Assembly (NCBI GenBank): GCA_965240365.1
Contig: OZ251218.1
Coordinates: 1,054,001-1,118,000, forward strand
DNA length: 64,000 bases
DNA from: G965240365 sp965240365
GTDB lineage: Bacteria > Pseudomonadota > Gammaproteobacteria > Eutrophobiales > Eutrophobiaceae
Reading direction: 5' to 3'
In this document: positions 40,455 through 49,966 of the stretch, in pieces
Position numbering within the stretch: position 1 is the first letter of the stretch
How the letters are laid out: each line of letters starts with the position of its first letter
Translations under genes and position numbers: made by a program
Notes under the pieces: model-generated
The model's database searches: none
What the model saw: the letters and a program-made list of their open reading frames with translations, nothing else
What the model was told of the DNA's origin: nothing

Positions 40455-42560
40455 CTATACCTTACCGTAATCCGGGCGGCCCAGCCAGCGGCGCGCCAGC
40501 AAGGCCGCGGTCTGCGGGTGTTGTCGCAACAGCCGCCTGGCGGTCTTTTGTATCTGTGGCAACAGGGCCGCGTCACGGGCCAGATCGGCCACGCGCAGGG
40601 TTGGCATCCCGGATTGCTGGGCGCCGAGCACCTCGCCCGGCCCCCTCAGCGCCAGGTCTTTTTCTGCAATGGCAAAACCGTCATTGCTGTTGCGCATGAT
40701 CGCCAGGCGTTGTTTTGCCATATCGCCCAGCGGCGCCTGATACATGAGCACGCAATCGCTCCTGATCCTACCACGGCCGATACGGCCGCGTAACTGATGC
40801 AGTTGCGACAGGCCCAGCCGCTCGGCGTTATCTATGATCATGAGGCTGGCGTTGGGCACGTCCAGGCCGACTTCAATGACCGTGGTCGCCACCAGCAAGG
40901 CCACGCCGCCGGCCTTGAACGCCTGCATGATGCGGTCTTTTTCAGCGGTCTTCAGGCGACCGTGGATCAATTCAAGCGTCAACCCCGGCAGTTTGTCGCG
41001 CAAGCCGGCGGCGGTGTCAATCGCCGCCTCGCATTGGCGGCTTTCCGATTCCTCGATCAGGGTGCAGACCCAGTAAACCTGACGGCCGCTTTGGCAGGCG
41101 TGCCGGATACGTTCAATAATCTCGGCCCGCCGTTCATTTGAGATGACGCTGGTGGCGACCGGCCGCCGCCCCGGCGGCAATTCGTCAATGACCGTATGGT
41201 CCAGGTCGGCGTACGCCGTCATCGTCAATGTGCGCGGTATCGGGGTCGCGGTCATGATCAACTGGTGCGGATATTTGCCCTGCGCGCGGGCCTTTTCCAA
41301 CAGCGCCAGCCGCTGGTGCACGCCGAAGCGATGCTGTTCGTCGATGATGACCAGTCCGAGCCGGGCGAAGCGGACAGAGTCCTGAAACAGGGCATGGGTG
41401 CCGATAACGATAAACGGCTTTTCTTCAAGCAGCCGTTGGCGGACAAGCTCGCGCGCGGATTTGCCCAGTTTGCCGATCAGGAACAGCACTTCAATAGCCA
41501 GCGGTTCAAACCAGCGGCTAAAATTGCTGAAATGCTGTTCGGCCAGCAATTCGGTCGGCGCCATCAGCGCCGCAGCATAACCGGATTCGATGGCCTGCAA
41601 GGCGGCCAGCGCCGCGACCACGGTCTTGCCCGAACCCACATCGCCCTGCGCCAGGCGCAGCATCGGCGCCGTGCCGGCCAGATCGGCCGAGAGGGTGGCC
41701 CAGGCCCGTTGCTGGGCGCCGGTCAGGCTGAACGGCAGGTTCTTCAGATAGCGCGCTGTCAGTTCATTATGTTGCCGCAAGGCCGGCGCGGGTTCCGAGC
41801 GCAATTCGCGGCGCAGGTTGAGCAGGTTCAGTTGATGCGCCAGCAGTTCCTCGAAGGCCAGCCGTTTTTGCGCGGGATGGCGGCCCTTGAGCAACTCTGC
41901 AACAGCCGCATCGGGCGGCGGCCGGTGGACGTAAACGAGCGCGTCGCTCAGGGTCGGCAGGTTTAAGGCCTGCAACAGCGGCGCCGGCAACAGTTCGGGC
42001 AAGCCGGCCGTATCCTCTTTTAACAGGGTCAGCGCCTGCTCCGTGAGCGCGCGCAGGCGCGGCTGCGTCAGGCCCTCGGTGGCCGGATAAACCGGCGTCA
42101 GTTGTTCTTCAAGCGGGGCCTCGTCATGCGCCTGGAGCCGGCGATATTCCGGGTGCACGATCTCCAGTGAATTCGGGCCGCGCCGCACCTGGCCGTAACA
42201 GCGGATCAAGGCGCCTTTTTGCAAGCCCTGTTGCTGCGCCCTTGAAAAATAAAAAAAGCGCAGCAGCAGCGCGCCGGTGCCGTCGCTGATTCGGCACAAC
42301 AGGGAACGGCGCCGGCCCTGACGCACCTGGGTCAATTCAATCTCTGCCTGAATATAGGCGTCATGGCCCGGCCGCAGCGCGCCGATGGGGGTCAGGCGGG
42401 TGCGGTCGATATAGCGATAGGGCAGGTGAAACAGCAGGTCGTGAATTTTTTCAATCCCGATCCGGCTTAATTTTTCCCCCAGCCGGGCGCCGGCGCCGCT
42501 GAGCGAGGTCACCGGATCGGAAAGTGTTTGCCTGTTTGCCAAGATCGGCGGACCCTGCAA
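40455..42560 (-). CDS. recG: ATP-dependent DNA helicase RecG
   Basis: RecG remodels stalled replication forks and branch-migrates Holliday junctions. The 701-residue protein has the N-terminal OB/wedge domain (IEKIHDLLFHLPYRYIDRTR), Walker A LAQGDVGSGKTVVAALAAL, the DEQH box VIIDEQHRFGVHQR, TATPIPRTL (motif III), and the C-terminal motifs ATTVIEVGLDVPNAS and HQLRGRIGRG. Length is normal. The order spoT-ridA-recG is common in gammaproteobacteria. It lies 25 bp after ridA. Confidence 0.97.
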   Translation of the reverse strand: MQGPPILANRQTLSDPVTSLSGAGARLGEKLSRIGIEKIHDLLFHLPYRYIDRTRLTPIGALRPGHDAYIQAEIELTQVRQGRRRSLLCRISDGTGALLLRFFYFSRAQQQGLQKGALIRCYGQVRRGPNSLEIVHPEYRRLQAHDEAPLEEQLTPVYPATEGLTQPRLRALTEQALTLLKEDTAGLPELLPAPLLQALNLPTLSDALVYVHRPPPDAAVAELLKGRHPAQKRLAFEELLAHQLNLLNLRRELRSEPAPALRQHNELTARYLKNLPFSLTGAQQRAWATLSADLAGTAPMLRLAQGDVGSGKTVVAALAALQAIESGYAAALMAPTELLAEQHFSNFSRWFEPLAIEVLFLIGKLGKSARELVRQRLLEEKPFIVIGTHALFQDSVRFARLGLVIIDEQHRFGVHQRLALLEKARAQGKYPHQLIMTATPIPRTLTMTAYADLDHTVIDELPPGRRPVATSVISNERRAEIIERIRHACQSGRQVYWVCTLIEESESRQCEAAIDTAAGLRDKLPGLTLELIHGRLKTAEKDRIMQAFKAGGVALLVATTVIEVGLDVPNASLMIIDNAERLGLSQLHQLRGRIGRGRIRSDCVLMYQAPLGDMAKQRLAIMRNSNDGFAIAEKDLALRGPGEVLGAQQSGMPTLRVADLARDAALLPQIQKTARRLLRQHPQTAALLARRWLGRPDYGKV

Positions 42561-42585
42561 CGATTCATTCGCAATGACGGCGGGC

Positions 42586-42975
42586 TTAATCCGGATCCAG
42601 CACCATCACGGCGTCCATCTCGACCCCGGCGCCCCTGGGCAGGCCGGCCACGCCGATGGCCGCGCGGGCCGGATAGGGCTGGCGGAAATAGTCCGCCATG
42701 ATCTCGTTGACCAGGGCAAAATGGGACAGATCGGTCAGAAAGACATTCAATTTGCAAATGTCATCCAGGCCGCCGCCGGCCGCGGCCGCGACCGCGCCGA
42801 GGTTGTCGAACACGCGCCTGATTTGGGCCCGCATGTCTCCCTCGACCATCTGCATGGTGTCCGGCATCAGCGGGATCTGGCCCGACAGATAGACCGTATG
42901 GCCTGTCTTTACGGCCTGTGAATAAGCGCCTATGGCCGCTGGCGCGGCCGTGGTTGAAATAATTTCGCGCGGCAT
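42586..42975 (-). CDS. ridA: 2-iminobutanoate/2-iminopropanoate deaminase RidA
   Basis: RidA hydrolyses reactive enamine/imine intermediates made by PLP enzymes such as threonine dehydratase. The 129-residue protein has the YjgF/RidA signature: AAPAAIGAYSQAVKTGHTVY, LSGQIPLMPD, and the arginine-containing AAIGVAGLPRGAGVEMDAV near the C-terminus. Length is typical of the trimeric family. It is between spoT and recG on the minus strand. Confidence 0.95.
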   Translation of the reverse strand: MPREIISTTAAPAAIGAYSQAVKTGHTVYLSGQIPLMPDTMQMVEGDMRAQIRRVFDNLGAVAAAAGGGLDDICKLNVFLTDLSHFALVNEIMADYFRQPYPARAAIGVAGLPRGAGVEMDAVMVLDPD

Positions 42976-43012
42976 GTTTGTCTCCCGTGTTTGAAATAGT
43001 GAGGCGGAATCG

Positions 43013-43116
43013 TTTATCCGCAGATTACGCCGATTACACAGATTTATTTAGAAAAAAATAATCTGCGGAAATCTGCGCAATCTGCCTGTAGCAGACAGGT
43101 CTGCGGATTTTTTATC
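43013..43116. repeat. AATCTGCGG inverted-repeat element, copy 2 (3' of spoT)
   Basis: It runs TTTATCCGCAGATTACGCCG to TCTGCGGATTTTTTATC, immediately after the spoT stop. A 19-bp palindrome variant (TCTGCCTGTAGCAGACAGG, 43081-43099) lies between CGCAA and TCTGCGG. The outer arms CCGCAGATT/AATCTGCGG could form a transcription-terminating hairpin. Confidence 0.7.
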
Positions 43117-45267
43117 TCAGGGCCGCACGATATGCGAGACGCTTTTCAGCACCCTGATACGGCGCATGACCTGGGCCAGGTGGTGGCGATCGCGGACCTC
43201 GATGATAAAGCGCATCCAGGTATGGCTGCCGTCGCTCTCTTTCATGTCAACATTTTCGATATTGGCATAGGCGTCCGAGATGGCGGCCGCCACGGTCGCC
43301 AGCACGCCCCGCTGATTGCGGGTATTCAGCAGGATCCTGGCCGGAAATTCACGGCCGATGTCCTGTTCCCATTCCACCTGCACCCACTTTTCCTGATGTT
43401 GCCGGTACTCAACGCTGTTTTTACAGTTTTGCCGGTGGATCACGATACCGCGCCCGGCGGTCGCAAAGCCGTGTATGGGGTCGCCCGGGATCGGATAGCA
43501 GCATTTGGGAAAGGTCATCACCATGCCTTCGGTGCCCTTGATGGAGAGCGGCAACGATTCCTTGCCGTTGGCGCCCGGCGCGATCGCGGTTTTCAGGTCT
43601 TTGAGCGCCACCAGTTGTCTGGCCAGCAGGGGCGCCAGGCGGTTGCCGAGACCAATCTCCTCAAACAGGGCGGTTTCGCTGTCGATGTGATTTTCATGCA
43701 GCAGACGCCGCATATCGGCCGCGTTGATATCCTGATAGTTGATGGCAAAGGGTTCGAGTTCGCGGTTAAGCAGGCGCTTGCCCAACAGCGCCGCCTCATT
43801 GCGTTGCAGATTTTTAAGGAAATGCCTGATCTGGCTGCGCGCCTTGGCGGTCACGACAAAATTCAGCCAGGCCGGGTCCGGGCGCCCGCTGGTGGCCGTG
43901 ATGATGTCCACCATCTGACCGTTCTCAAGCTGGGTGCCGAGCGGCGCGAGCTTGTGGTTGAGCCTGGCCCCCACGCATTTATTGCCGATATCGCTGTGGA
44001 TGGCGTAGGCGAAGTCCACCGCCGTGGCGCCCCGCGGCAGCGCCATGATCCTGCCCTTGGGGGTGAAGGCATAGACCTCGTCCGGGAACAGGTCGATCTT
44101 GACGTTTTCGAAGAATTCCTCGGGATTGCCGGCGGCCTTGTTCATTTCAACGATATTGCGCAACCATTCGCGCGCGCGCCGGTGGGCGCTGCTGCGGTCT
44201 CCGTGGCCGTTATGCCGGCTGTTGCCGGTCTTGCCTTCGGCCTTGTATAGCCAGTGCGCGGCGATCCCGGTCTCGGCCACATCTTCCATCGCGCGCGTGC
44301 GGATCTGTATCTCAATCGGCTTGCCAGAGGGCCCGAACAAATCCGTGTGCAGCGATTGATAGCCGTTGGTCTTGGGGATGGCGATATAATCCTTGAACTT
44401 GCCCGGCACGGGTTTGTAGAGGTTGTGCATGGTGCCGACCGCGCGGTAACAGGTGTCGACGCTATCGACAATGACGCGAAAGGCAAAGACATCGTGGATT
44501 TCCTTGAAGGACAGCCGCCGCGCCCGCATCTTTTGATAAATGCCGTACAGGTGCTTTTCCCGGCCGAGGATCTGCCCCGGGATCTTCTCCTGCCGCATGC
44601 GCCGTTTCAGCGCGGTGCGGATCTTGCTGATGATCTGCCTGCGGTCTCCGCGCGCCTTATCGATCTGATCGGCCAGGACCCGGCGCCGGAACGGATACAG
44701 GGCGGAAAAACCGAGTTCTTCCAGTTCCAGCCGGATCCCGTTGAGGCCCAGCCGCAATGCGATAGGCGCATAGATCTCCAGGGTTTCGCGCGCGATACGG
44801 CGCCGTTTTGCGGGCCGGAGCGCGGTCAGCGTGCGCATATTGTGCAGGCGATCGGCGAGCTTGAGCAGGATAACGCGAATGTCGTTGCTCATCGCCATCA
44901 GCATCTTGCGGAAGTTATGCGCCTGGGCCTCGGCCAGGCTCTCAAACTGCATCTTGTCCAGCTTGCTGACGCCGTCCACCAGCTCGGCCACGCCCTTGCC
45001 GAAGCTGCGCTGCAACTCTTTTTTGGCGGTCGGCGTGTCCTCGATCACGTCATGCAGCATGGCCGCCATCAGGGTCTGATGGTCCATGTGCATGTCGCCC
45101 AGGATGCGCGCCACGGCCAGGGGATGATGGATATAGGCCTCGCCGCTGGCGCGTTTCTGGCCCTCGTGGGCCCTGGCGCCGAACTGATAGGCGCGCCGCA
45201 CCTTCTCGACCTGATCGGGTTGCAGGTAAGTGCCGATGGTTTTACTCAATTCGTTAATGGTCAGCAT
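43117..45267 (-). CDS. spoT: Bifunctional (p)ppGpp synthetase/hydrolase SpoT
   Basis: SpoT sets the level of the alarmone (p)ppGpp in response to carbon, fatty-acid and other stress. The 716-residue protein has the HD hydrolase domain (YIHHPLAVARILGDMHMDHQ; MLHDVIEDT), the synthetase domain (IPKTNGYQSLHTDLFG; EIQIRTRAMEDVAETGIAAH), a TGS domain (YAFTPKGRIMALPRGATAVD) and a C-terminal ACT domain. The HD catalytic residues are present, which marks SpoT rather than RelA. It precedes ridA and recG. rpoZ, its usual upstream neighbour, is not here; a repeat and an RND pump lie there instead. Confidence 0.96.
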   Translation of the reverse strand: MLTINELSKTIGTYLQPDQVEKVRRAYQFGARAHEGQKRASGEAYIHHPLAVARILGDMHMDHQTLMAAMLHDVIEDTPTAKKELQRSFGKGVAELVDGVSKLDKMQFESLAEAQAHNFRKMLMAMSNDIRVILLKLADRLHNMRTLTALRPAKRRRIARETLEIYAPIALRLGLNGIRLELEELGFSALYPFRRRVLADQIDKARGDRRQIISKIRTALKRRMRQEKIPGQILGREKHLYGIYQKMRARRLSFKEIHDVFAFRVIVDSVDTCYRAVGTMHNLYKPVPGKFKDYIAIPKTNGYQSLHTDLFGPSGKPIEIQIRTRAMEDVAETGIAAHWLYKAEGKTGNSRHNGHGDRSSAHRRAREWLRNIVEMNKAAGNPEEFFENVKIDLFPDEVYAFTPKGRIMALPRGATAVDFAYAIHSDIGNKCVGARLNHKLAPLGTQLENGQMVDIITATSGRPDPAWLNFVVTAKARSQIRHFLKNLQRNEAALLGKRLLNRELEPFAINYQDINAADMRRLLHENHIDSETALFEEIGLGNRLAPLLARQLVALKDLKTAIAPGANGKESLPLSIKGTEGMVMTFPKCCYPIPGDPIHGFATAGRGIVIHRQNCKNSVEYRQHQEKWVQVEWEQDIGREFPARILLNTRNQRGVLATVAAAISDAYANIENVDMKESDGSHTWMRFIIEVRDRHHLAQVMRRIRVLKSVSHIVRP

Positions 45268-45277
45268 GAGAAGACCA

Positions 45278-45385
45278 GTTTATCCGCAGATTACGCCGAT
45301 TTCACAGATTTATTTTATTCGAGATTAAAGATAATCTGCGGAAATCTGCGTAACCTGCCTGCTGCAGGCAGGTCTGCGGATTTTT
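45278..45385. repeat. AATCTGCGG inverted-repeat element, copy 3 (3' of the RND gene)
   Basis: It runs TTTATCCGCAGATTACGCCG to TCTGCGGATTTTTTTATCC, between spoT and the RND permease. A 19-bp palindrome CCTGCCTGCTGCAGGCAGG (45354-45372) separates GCGTAA from TCTGCGG; the uninterrupted GTAATCTGCGG occurs at 38510 and 48650. Confidence 0.75.
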
Positions 45386-48300
45386 TTATCCTTGGACTTC
45401 TTTTCGCATAAACCAGGCGCGCAGGTCGTCCGCGATCAGATAAAAACAGGGCAGGGTCAGCAGGATCAACACCGTGGCAAAGACCAGGCCGAAGCCCAGG
45501 CTGACGGCCAGCGGCGACAGGAAGGCCGTTTGCCCGGTCGCAAAGAAGATCAGCGGCGAGACGCCGAGAAAGGTGGTGATCGTGGTCAGCAGGATCGGGC
45601 GGGCGCGCACCTTGCCGGCCTCGACCACGGCGCTGATGCGATCCTTGCCCTCGCGCCGCAGGCGCTTGATGAAGTCCACGATGATCAATGAATCATTCAC
45701 GATAATGCCGGACAGGGCCAGCATGCCGATGCCGGACAGGAACTGGATGTTGTAATCAAACACGGCATGGCCGATGACGATGCCGATAAAGCCGAACGGG
45801 ATCGCGGCCATCACCACCAGCGGATCCAGCAGGGATTTAAACAGGGCGGTCAACATAAAAAAGATCAGGGCCAGGGCGATGATCAACGCCTGATTCATAT
45901 CCCGGAAGGCGTCCTGCGCCTTTTTCTTTTCTCCCATGAACATCAGCTTATAGTCGTCGGCCTCGCCAAAGACGGCGTCAAGCTGGCGCGCGATGGCGCC
46001 GGGCGTGGTGACCCTGGCGTCCACATCGGCGCTGATCCTGGCCATGCGCTGCGTGTCGCGGCGGCGGATCTGGTTGAGGCCGCGGCCGATGCTGATGTCG
46101 GCGACATCGCCCAGATAAACCGTTTGGCCGGATGGCAGGATAATCGGCAGATCCTTGAGGCTGGCGGACTGTTCGCGCATGGCGCGCGGATAGATCACCC
46201 GCACCGGCAGCCGCTTTTCATTCCAGCTTACCTGCGCGACCTCATTGCCCAGATAGCCGCTGCGCACGGCGCTCGCCAGTTCATTCTGGCTCAGCCCCAG
46301 ACGCCGGCCGCGTTCATTCAACTGATATTTGTATTCGAGTTTGCCGGGCTGCTGGTCATGCGCGACATCGCTCACGCCCGGCATACGCTTCAGATAGGCG
46401 CTGATCTCCCGCGCCTTCTCCCGCAACAGGGCCAGGTCGGCGCTCACGATGCCCAGTTCGATATCATCCCCGGCCGGGCCGGCATTGGGTTTCAGGATGC
46501 TGAGGCGATCGATGGCCGCTATCTGCTCAAACTCGGTTCTTATTTGAGCGATGATCTCATCGGCGCCGCGCGTCCGGCTGCCCTCGTTGTCAAAATCGAG
46601 ACTCACCAGCGGCGTCACCCATTTTTCGATAAAGCTCGCGGCCACGGGCTTTTGCAGGTCGATCACAAACTGGATCATATTGCTGCCGGTTTTGCTGCGG
46701 TTGAAATCAATGATGCTGACGCCAACATTGCTGAGCACGGTCTTGCGTTCATGTTCGGGCATGATTTCGTATAAGCGGCGTTCCAGTTGTTCGGTCAGCC
46801 GCAGGCTGTCTTCCAGGCTGTAGGTGTTGGGGGTTTCGATATTCACAAAGAACTTGCCGATCTCGACATCGCCGAAGAGCTGGAACGGCAGCCGGGTTGC
46901 GGCATAGCTCAGGCTCACGGCCAGCACGCAGAGGCTGGCCACGGCCACGAAATAACGGTTCAGCGCGGACCAGCGCAATAATTGCCCGTATTTATCAAGC
47001 AGCCTGTGCCAGTTGAGCCGCGCCGGCCGCTTTTCCCGTCGCAAAAAATGGCCGGCGTGCGAAGGCAATACGGCAAAGGCCTCGATCAATGAACCCACGA
47101 GCGCGCAGCAGACCACGATCGGGATCACGTCGATAAACTCGCCCAGCACTTCGCCGACCACAAACATCGGCAGGAAGGCCGCGATCGTGGTCAGGGTGGA
47201 GACCACGACCGGCCAGAATACCTCGCGCGCGCCCCTGGCCGCGGCCGCCCCGGGCGCCAGGCCGGCCTCGATATGCCGATAGACGTTTTCCGTGACGATG
47301 ATCGCGTCATCCACGACCATGCCCAGCACGATCACAAAGGCAAACAGCGAGATCATGTTGATCGTATAGCCGAGATAATAGAGCAGCACGATGGCGAATA
47401 AAAACGAGACCGGGATGCCAAACGCGGTGATGGCCGCCACGCGGAAATTAAGCAGCACACACAGCGAGAGCAGGACCAGCGCCAGACCGATGAGGCCGGA
47501 AGACTTGACCAGATTCAGGCGGGTCTCGACCGGCGCCGCCATATCGGTGTGATAACCCGCCGTGACGCTGTCCGGCAGCGCCCGGTTGAGTTCGTCCGCC
47601 AGTTTTTTTATCGCGGCCGAGACCTTGATGGTGGAGGCCTCCGCGGTCTTGGTCACGATCAGGTTGACCGAGGGCCGGCCATTGAAACGGGCATAGGTCT
47701 CGGCTTCGGCAAAACGGCGCGCGACCGTGGCCACCTGGCCGAGCTTGAGTTTGCCGCCGGCGGCGTTGGCGCGCAGCACGATCTGTTCGATATTTTCCGG
47801 TTCGGGGCTCGTGCCCTGGCCCCGCAGCCGGATATCGCCCTCGCTGGCCTTGATCGAGCCGCCCGGCTGGTCGATGAGATTATTTCTGAGCGCGGCGTTG
47901 ATCTCTTGCAGCGGGATGCCGAGCGCCGCCAGCCGATGCGGGTCAACCTCAACCCAAAGCTCCCACTCACGCTCGCCGGTCATGCCCACGCTGGCCACAC
48001 CCGGCAACTGCTGCATCTGGCGGCGCGCCTGCTCCGCGTATTCATAGAGCTCCGCCTTGGACAACTCGCCGTACAGGGTCAGGATGATCACCGGGAAACG
48101 GGTGCGAATGCGGTTTAACTCGGGCTCTTCGGCCGTATCAGGCAGATCGTCCACCCGATCCAGCAAGGTCCGGGTCGTGCGGATGAAGTCATCCACATCC
48201 GCGCCGGCCTTGAGTTTGATATAAATGCCGGAGGCGCCCTCGCCGCTGTAGGAGGAGATATAATCAATATCCCGGCTGTCTTCAAATTGTTCTTCAATGG

Positions 48301-48496
48301 GGATCGTGATCTGCTGCTCGACTTCGACCGGCGCCGCGCCTTCAAACACGGTCGTGACGCTGACCATATCCAGTTCGACCACCGGAAAGATCTCCTGCGG
48401 CAAACCGCGCCAGGCCAAAACGCCCACGATCAGCATGATCGCCAGACTCAGGTTGACCAGCAGCGGATTCTTCAGGGAAGCATTGATAATGAACAT
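45386..48496 (-). CDS. RND-family efflux transporter permease
   Basis: A 1036-residue inner-membrane proton antiporter of the RND superfamily. It has twelve predicted membrane helices, the two large periplasmic loops, and the proton-relay aspartates in MVVDDAIIVTENVYRHIEAG (helix 4). In helix 10 the position of AcrB Lys940 is Asn (SGIIVNDSLIIVDFIKRL), as in a large subgroup of uncharacterised pumps. It follows its membrane-fusion partner on the minus strand. No TolC-like outer-membrane channel is encoded nearby, so a shared one is probably used. Substrate cannot be predicted. Confidence 0.92.
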   Translation of the reverse strand: MFIINASLKNPLLVNLSLAIMLIVGVLAWRGLPQEIFPVVELDMVSVTTVFEGAAPVEVEQQITIPIEEQFEDSRDIDYISSYSGEGASGIYIKLKAGADVDDFIRTTRTLLDRVDDLPDTAEEPELNRIRTRFPVIILTLYGELSKAELYEYAEQARRQMQQLPGVASVGMTGEREWELWVEVDPHRLAALGIPLQEINAALRNNLIDQPGGSIKASEGDIRLRGQGTSPEPENIEQIVLRANAAGGKLKLGQVATVARRFAEAETYARFNGRPSVNLIVTKTAEASTIKVSAAIKKLADELNRALPDSVTAGYHTDMAAPVETRLNLVKSSGLIGLALVLLSLCVLLNFRVAAITAFGIPVSFLFAIVLLYYLGYTINMISLFAFVIVLGMVVDDAIIVTENVYRHIEAGLAPGAAAARGAREVFWPVVVSTLTTIAAFLPMFVVGEVLGEFIDVIPIVVCCALVGSLIEAFAVLPSHAGHFLRREKRPARLNWHRLLDKYGQLLRWSALNRYFVAVASLCVLAVSLSYAATRLPFQLFGDVEIGKFFVNIETPNTYSLEDSLRLTEQLERRLYEIMPEHERKTVLSNVGVSIIDFNRSKTGSNMIQFVIDLQKPVAASFIEKWVTPLVSLDFDNEGSRTRGADEIIAQIRTEFEQIAAIDRLSILKPNAGPAGDDIELGIVSADLALLREKAREISAYLKRMPGVSDVAHDQQPGKLEYKYQLNERGRRLGLSQNELASAVRSGYLGNEVAQVSWNEKRLPVRVIYPRAMREQSASLKDLPIILPSGQTVYLGDVADISIGRGLNQIRRRDTQRMARISADVDARVTTPGAIARQLDAVFGEADDYKLMFMGEKKKAQDAFRDMNQALIIALALIFFMLTALFKSLLDPLVVMAAIPFGFIGIVIGHAVFDYNIQFLSGIGMLALSGIIVNDSLIIVDFIKRLRREGKDRISAVVEAGKVRARPILLTTITTFLGVSPLIFFATGQTAFLSPLAVSLGFGLVFATVLILLTLPCFYLIADDLRAWFMRKEVQG

Positions 48497-48667
48497 GCCG
48501 AACGCCTGCTCAGAAAAAGTTTTTCACACTGGCAAAAATGACGTTTTACTATTGCCGCAAACAAATGTCATTGTTGTCATTCCCGTCTGCCTATAACAGG
48601 CAGACGGGAATGTAATGACGACGAAGGCGATAGAGACATCTGCGTAAATCTGTGTAATCTGCGGACA
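48497..48667. other. Intergenic gap between RND adaptor and permease genes with repeats
   Basis: Contains a hairpin CATTCCCG...CGGGAATG whose loop holds a 19-bp palindrome variant (TCTGCCTATAACAGGCAGA, 48586-48604), then a short AATCTGCGG unit (48636-48665). No gene is seen. The gap is larger than expected inside an RND operon, so the repeats probably inserted between the two genes. Confidence 0.6.
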
Positions 48668-49804
48668 CTAATACACCACCACAAGCTGCCCATCCGCAAG
48701 GCCGGCAATGTCCCCGCTGACGATTTCAGAGCCGGCCGCGATCCCCGCGACGATATGCAAATCCTCAAAACGCGCGAGCAGCGTGACCGGCCGCCGGTAA
48801 ACCCGATCATTGGCATAACCGAACACATAGGATTCACCGTCTTCATGCAGCACGGCGCTGACCGGCACCACGCTGGCCCCGGCATAATAGCGGCCCGGCA
48901 GTTCGGCCACGGCCAGGCGGCCCGCGAACAAACCGGCCGAGGGCAGCCTGATCTTGAGCGAGTGGGTGTTGGTGTCCGGGTCCGGGTCAACCGCGAGCGC
49001 GATGATCCGGCCCTCGCGCCGGCCCTGTCCGGTTTCGACCCTGATTTTCTGTCCGAGCGACAACTCGGCTGCAGTGAGGCCCGTGACTTCCAGATTCAGG
49101 TCAAGCCGCTCCAACTCGACAATTTCCAGCGCGGCCTGACCCGGCGCCACATAATCGCCCACCTCGACATGAACCCTGTTGACCGTGCCGCTGAACGGGG
49201 CCTTGAGCCGGGTGCGGCGCAGATTGCGCTCGGCCTTGTTGAGCCGGGCCTGCTCGATCAGCAGGCGGGAGCGGACGGCATCGACGCCGTGTTGCAGGCG
49301 CGCCTCCTCGGCCTGTTGCCGGTATAATACCTGCCGGGCCTGGTCATAATTTGATTTTGACGACAACGACTGCTGGCCCAGGCGTTCGAGCCGGGCGACT
49401 TCCTGTTCCTGTAATTGCCGTTCCTGCCGCATCAGTTCCAGCAGGCGCGAATCCCGCCGCAGCGCGTCCCTTTCGGTCTTGAGCAGGGCCTCGGATTCCG
49501 CCGCCGCGTCGATAAAATCGCCGTTTTCAATACTCAGCAATATCGCGCCCGCCGCGACCGGCTGCCCGGCCTCGACTAGGCGCGCATCGACCTGACCCGC
49601 GACCTGAAAATGCAGATTGGCCCGTCTGGCGGGCTGTAATTTTCCCGTGACCCGGGTCACGGGTTGCAGGTCTTTGACCCGCACCTGCCCGATCTTTACC
49701 GTGGGCGGCGGCAGTTCCCGCAGTTCCGCGTAGGTATCCGGGCGGGTCCACAACAGCGCCGCGATAAACAGCGCGGAAATAACGATGATAAAGACTATTC
49801 TCAT
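48668..49804 (-). CDS. RND efflux periplasmic adaptor (membrane-fusion protein)
   Basis: The start is placed at 49804 (MRIVFIIVISALFIAALLW), a clear N-terminal anchor; the frame upstream to 49864 has no sensible start. The 378-residue protein has the split lipoyl/barrel-sandwich domain (ANLHFQVAGQVDARLVEAGQ; LKAPFSGTVNRVHVEVGDYV), a long alpha-helical hairpin between them (RDALRRDSRLLELMRQERQL...) and the beta-barrel and membrane-proximal domains. It bridges the RND permease and an outer-membrane channel. It is transcribed divergently from lptD, with a 162-bp shared intergenic region. Confidence 0.92.
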   Translation of the reverse strand: MRIVFIIVISALFIAALLWTRPDTYAELRELPPPTVKIGQVRVKDLQPVTRVTGKLQPARRANLHFQVAGQVDARLVEAGQPVAAGAILLSIENGDFIDAAAESEALLKTERDALRRDSRLLELMRQERQLQEQEVARLERLGQQSLSSKSNYDQARQVLYRQQAEEARLQHGVDAVRSRLLIEQARLNKAERNLRRTRLKAPFSGTVNRVHVEVGDYVAPGQAALEIVELERLDLNLEVTGLTAAELSLGQKIRVETGQGRREGRIIALAVDPDPDTNTHSLKIRLPSAGLFAGRLAVAELPGRYYAGASVVPVSAVLHEDGESYVFGYANDRVYRRPVTLLARFEDLHIVAGIAAGSEIVSGDIAGLADGQLVVVY

Positions 49805-49966
49805 GGTCTGCCTGGATAAACGGATACGATAAAACCGGCGCGACAGGTCCGCGCCCGGCCGCATTCAGGCCGCATGACAAAGATCGCCGCCTGACGGCGG
49901 ACTATGATATGGCATAAAAATTTGAAGATAAACGTATTCTGTGCGATTTTAACGTCTGGATGATCC

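Larger units (their letters stand above)
40254..40455. mobile_element. MITE-like element B, copy 1 (between recG and ubiC)
   Basis: A 202-bp unit beginning GGAAGCTCTGA and ending TCAGGGTTTCC, flanked by a 4-bp TATA duplication (40250-40253 and 40456-40459). The left end forms a hairpin with ACTTATCAGAGC. It is collinear with element B copy 2 at 52271-52431, apart from two 19-bp palindromes (40321-40339, 40396-40414). There is no ORF. The insertion leaves the recG stop codon sequence unchanged. Confidence 0.85.
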
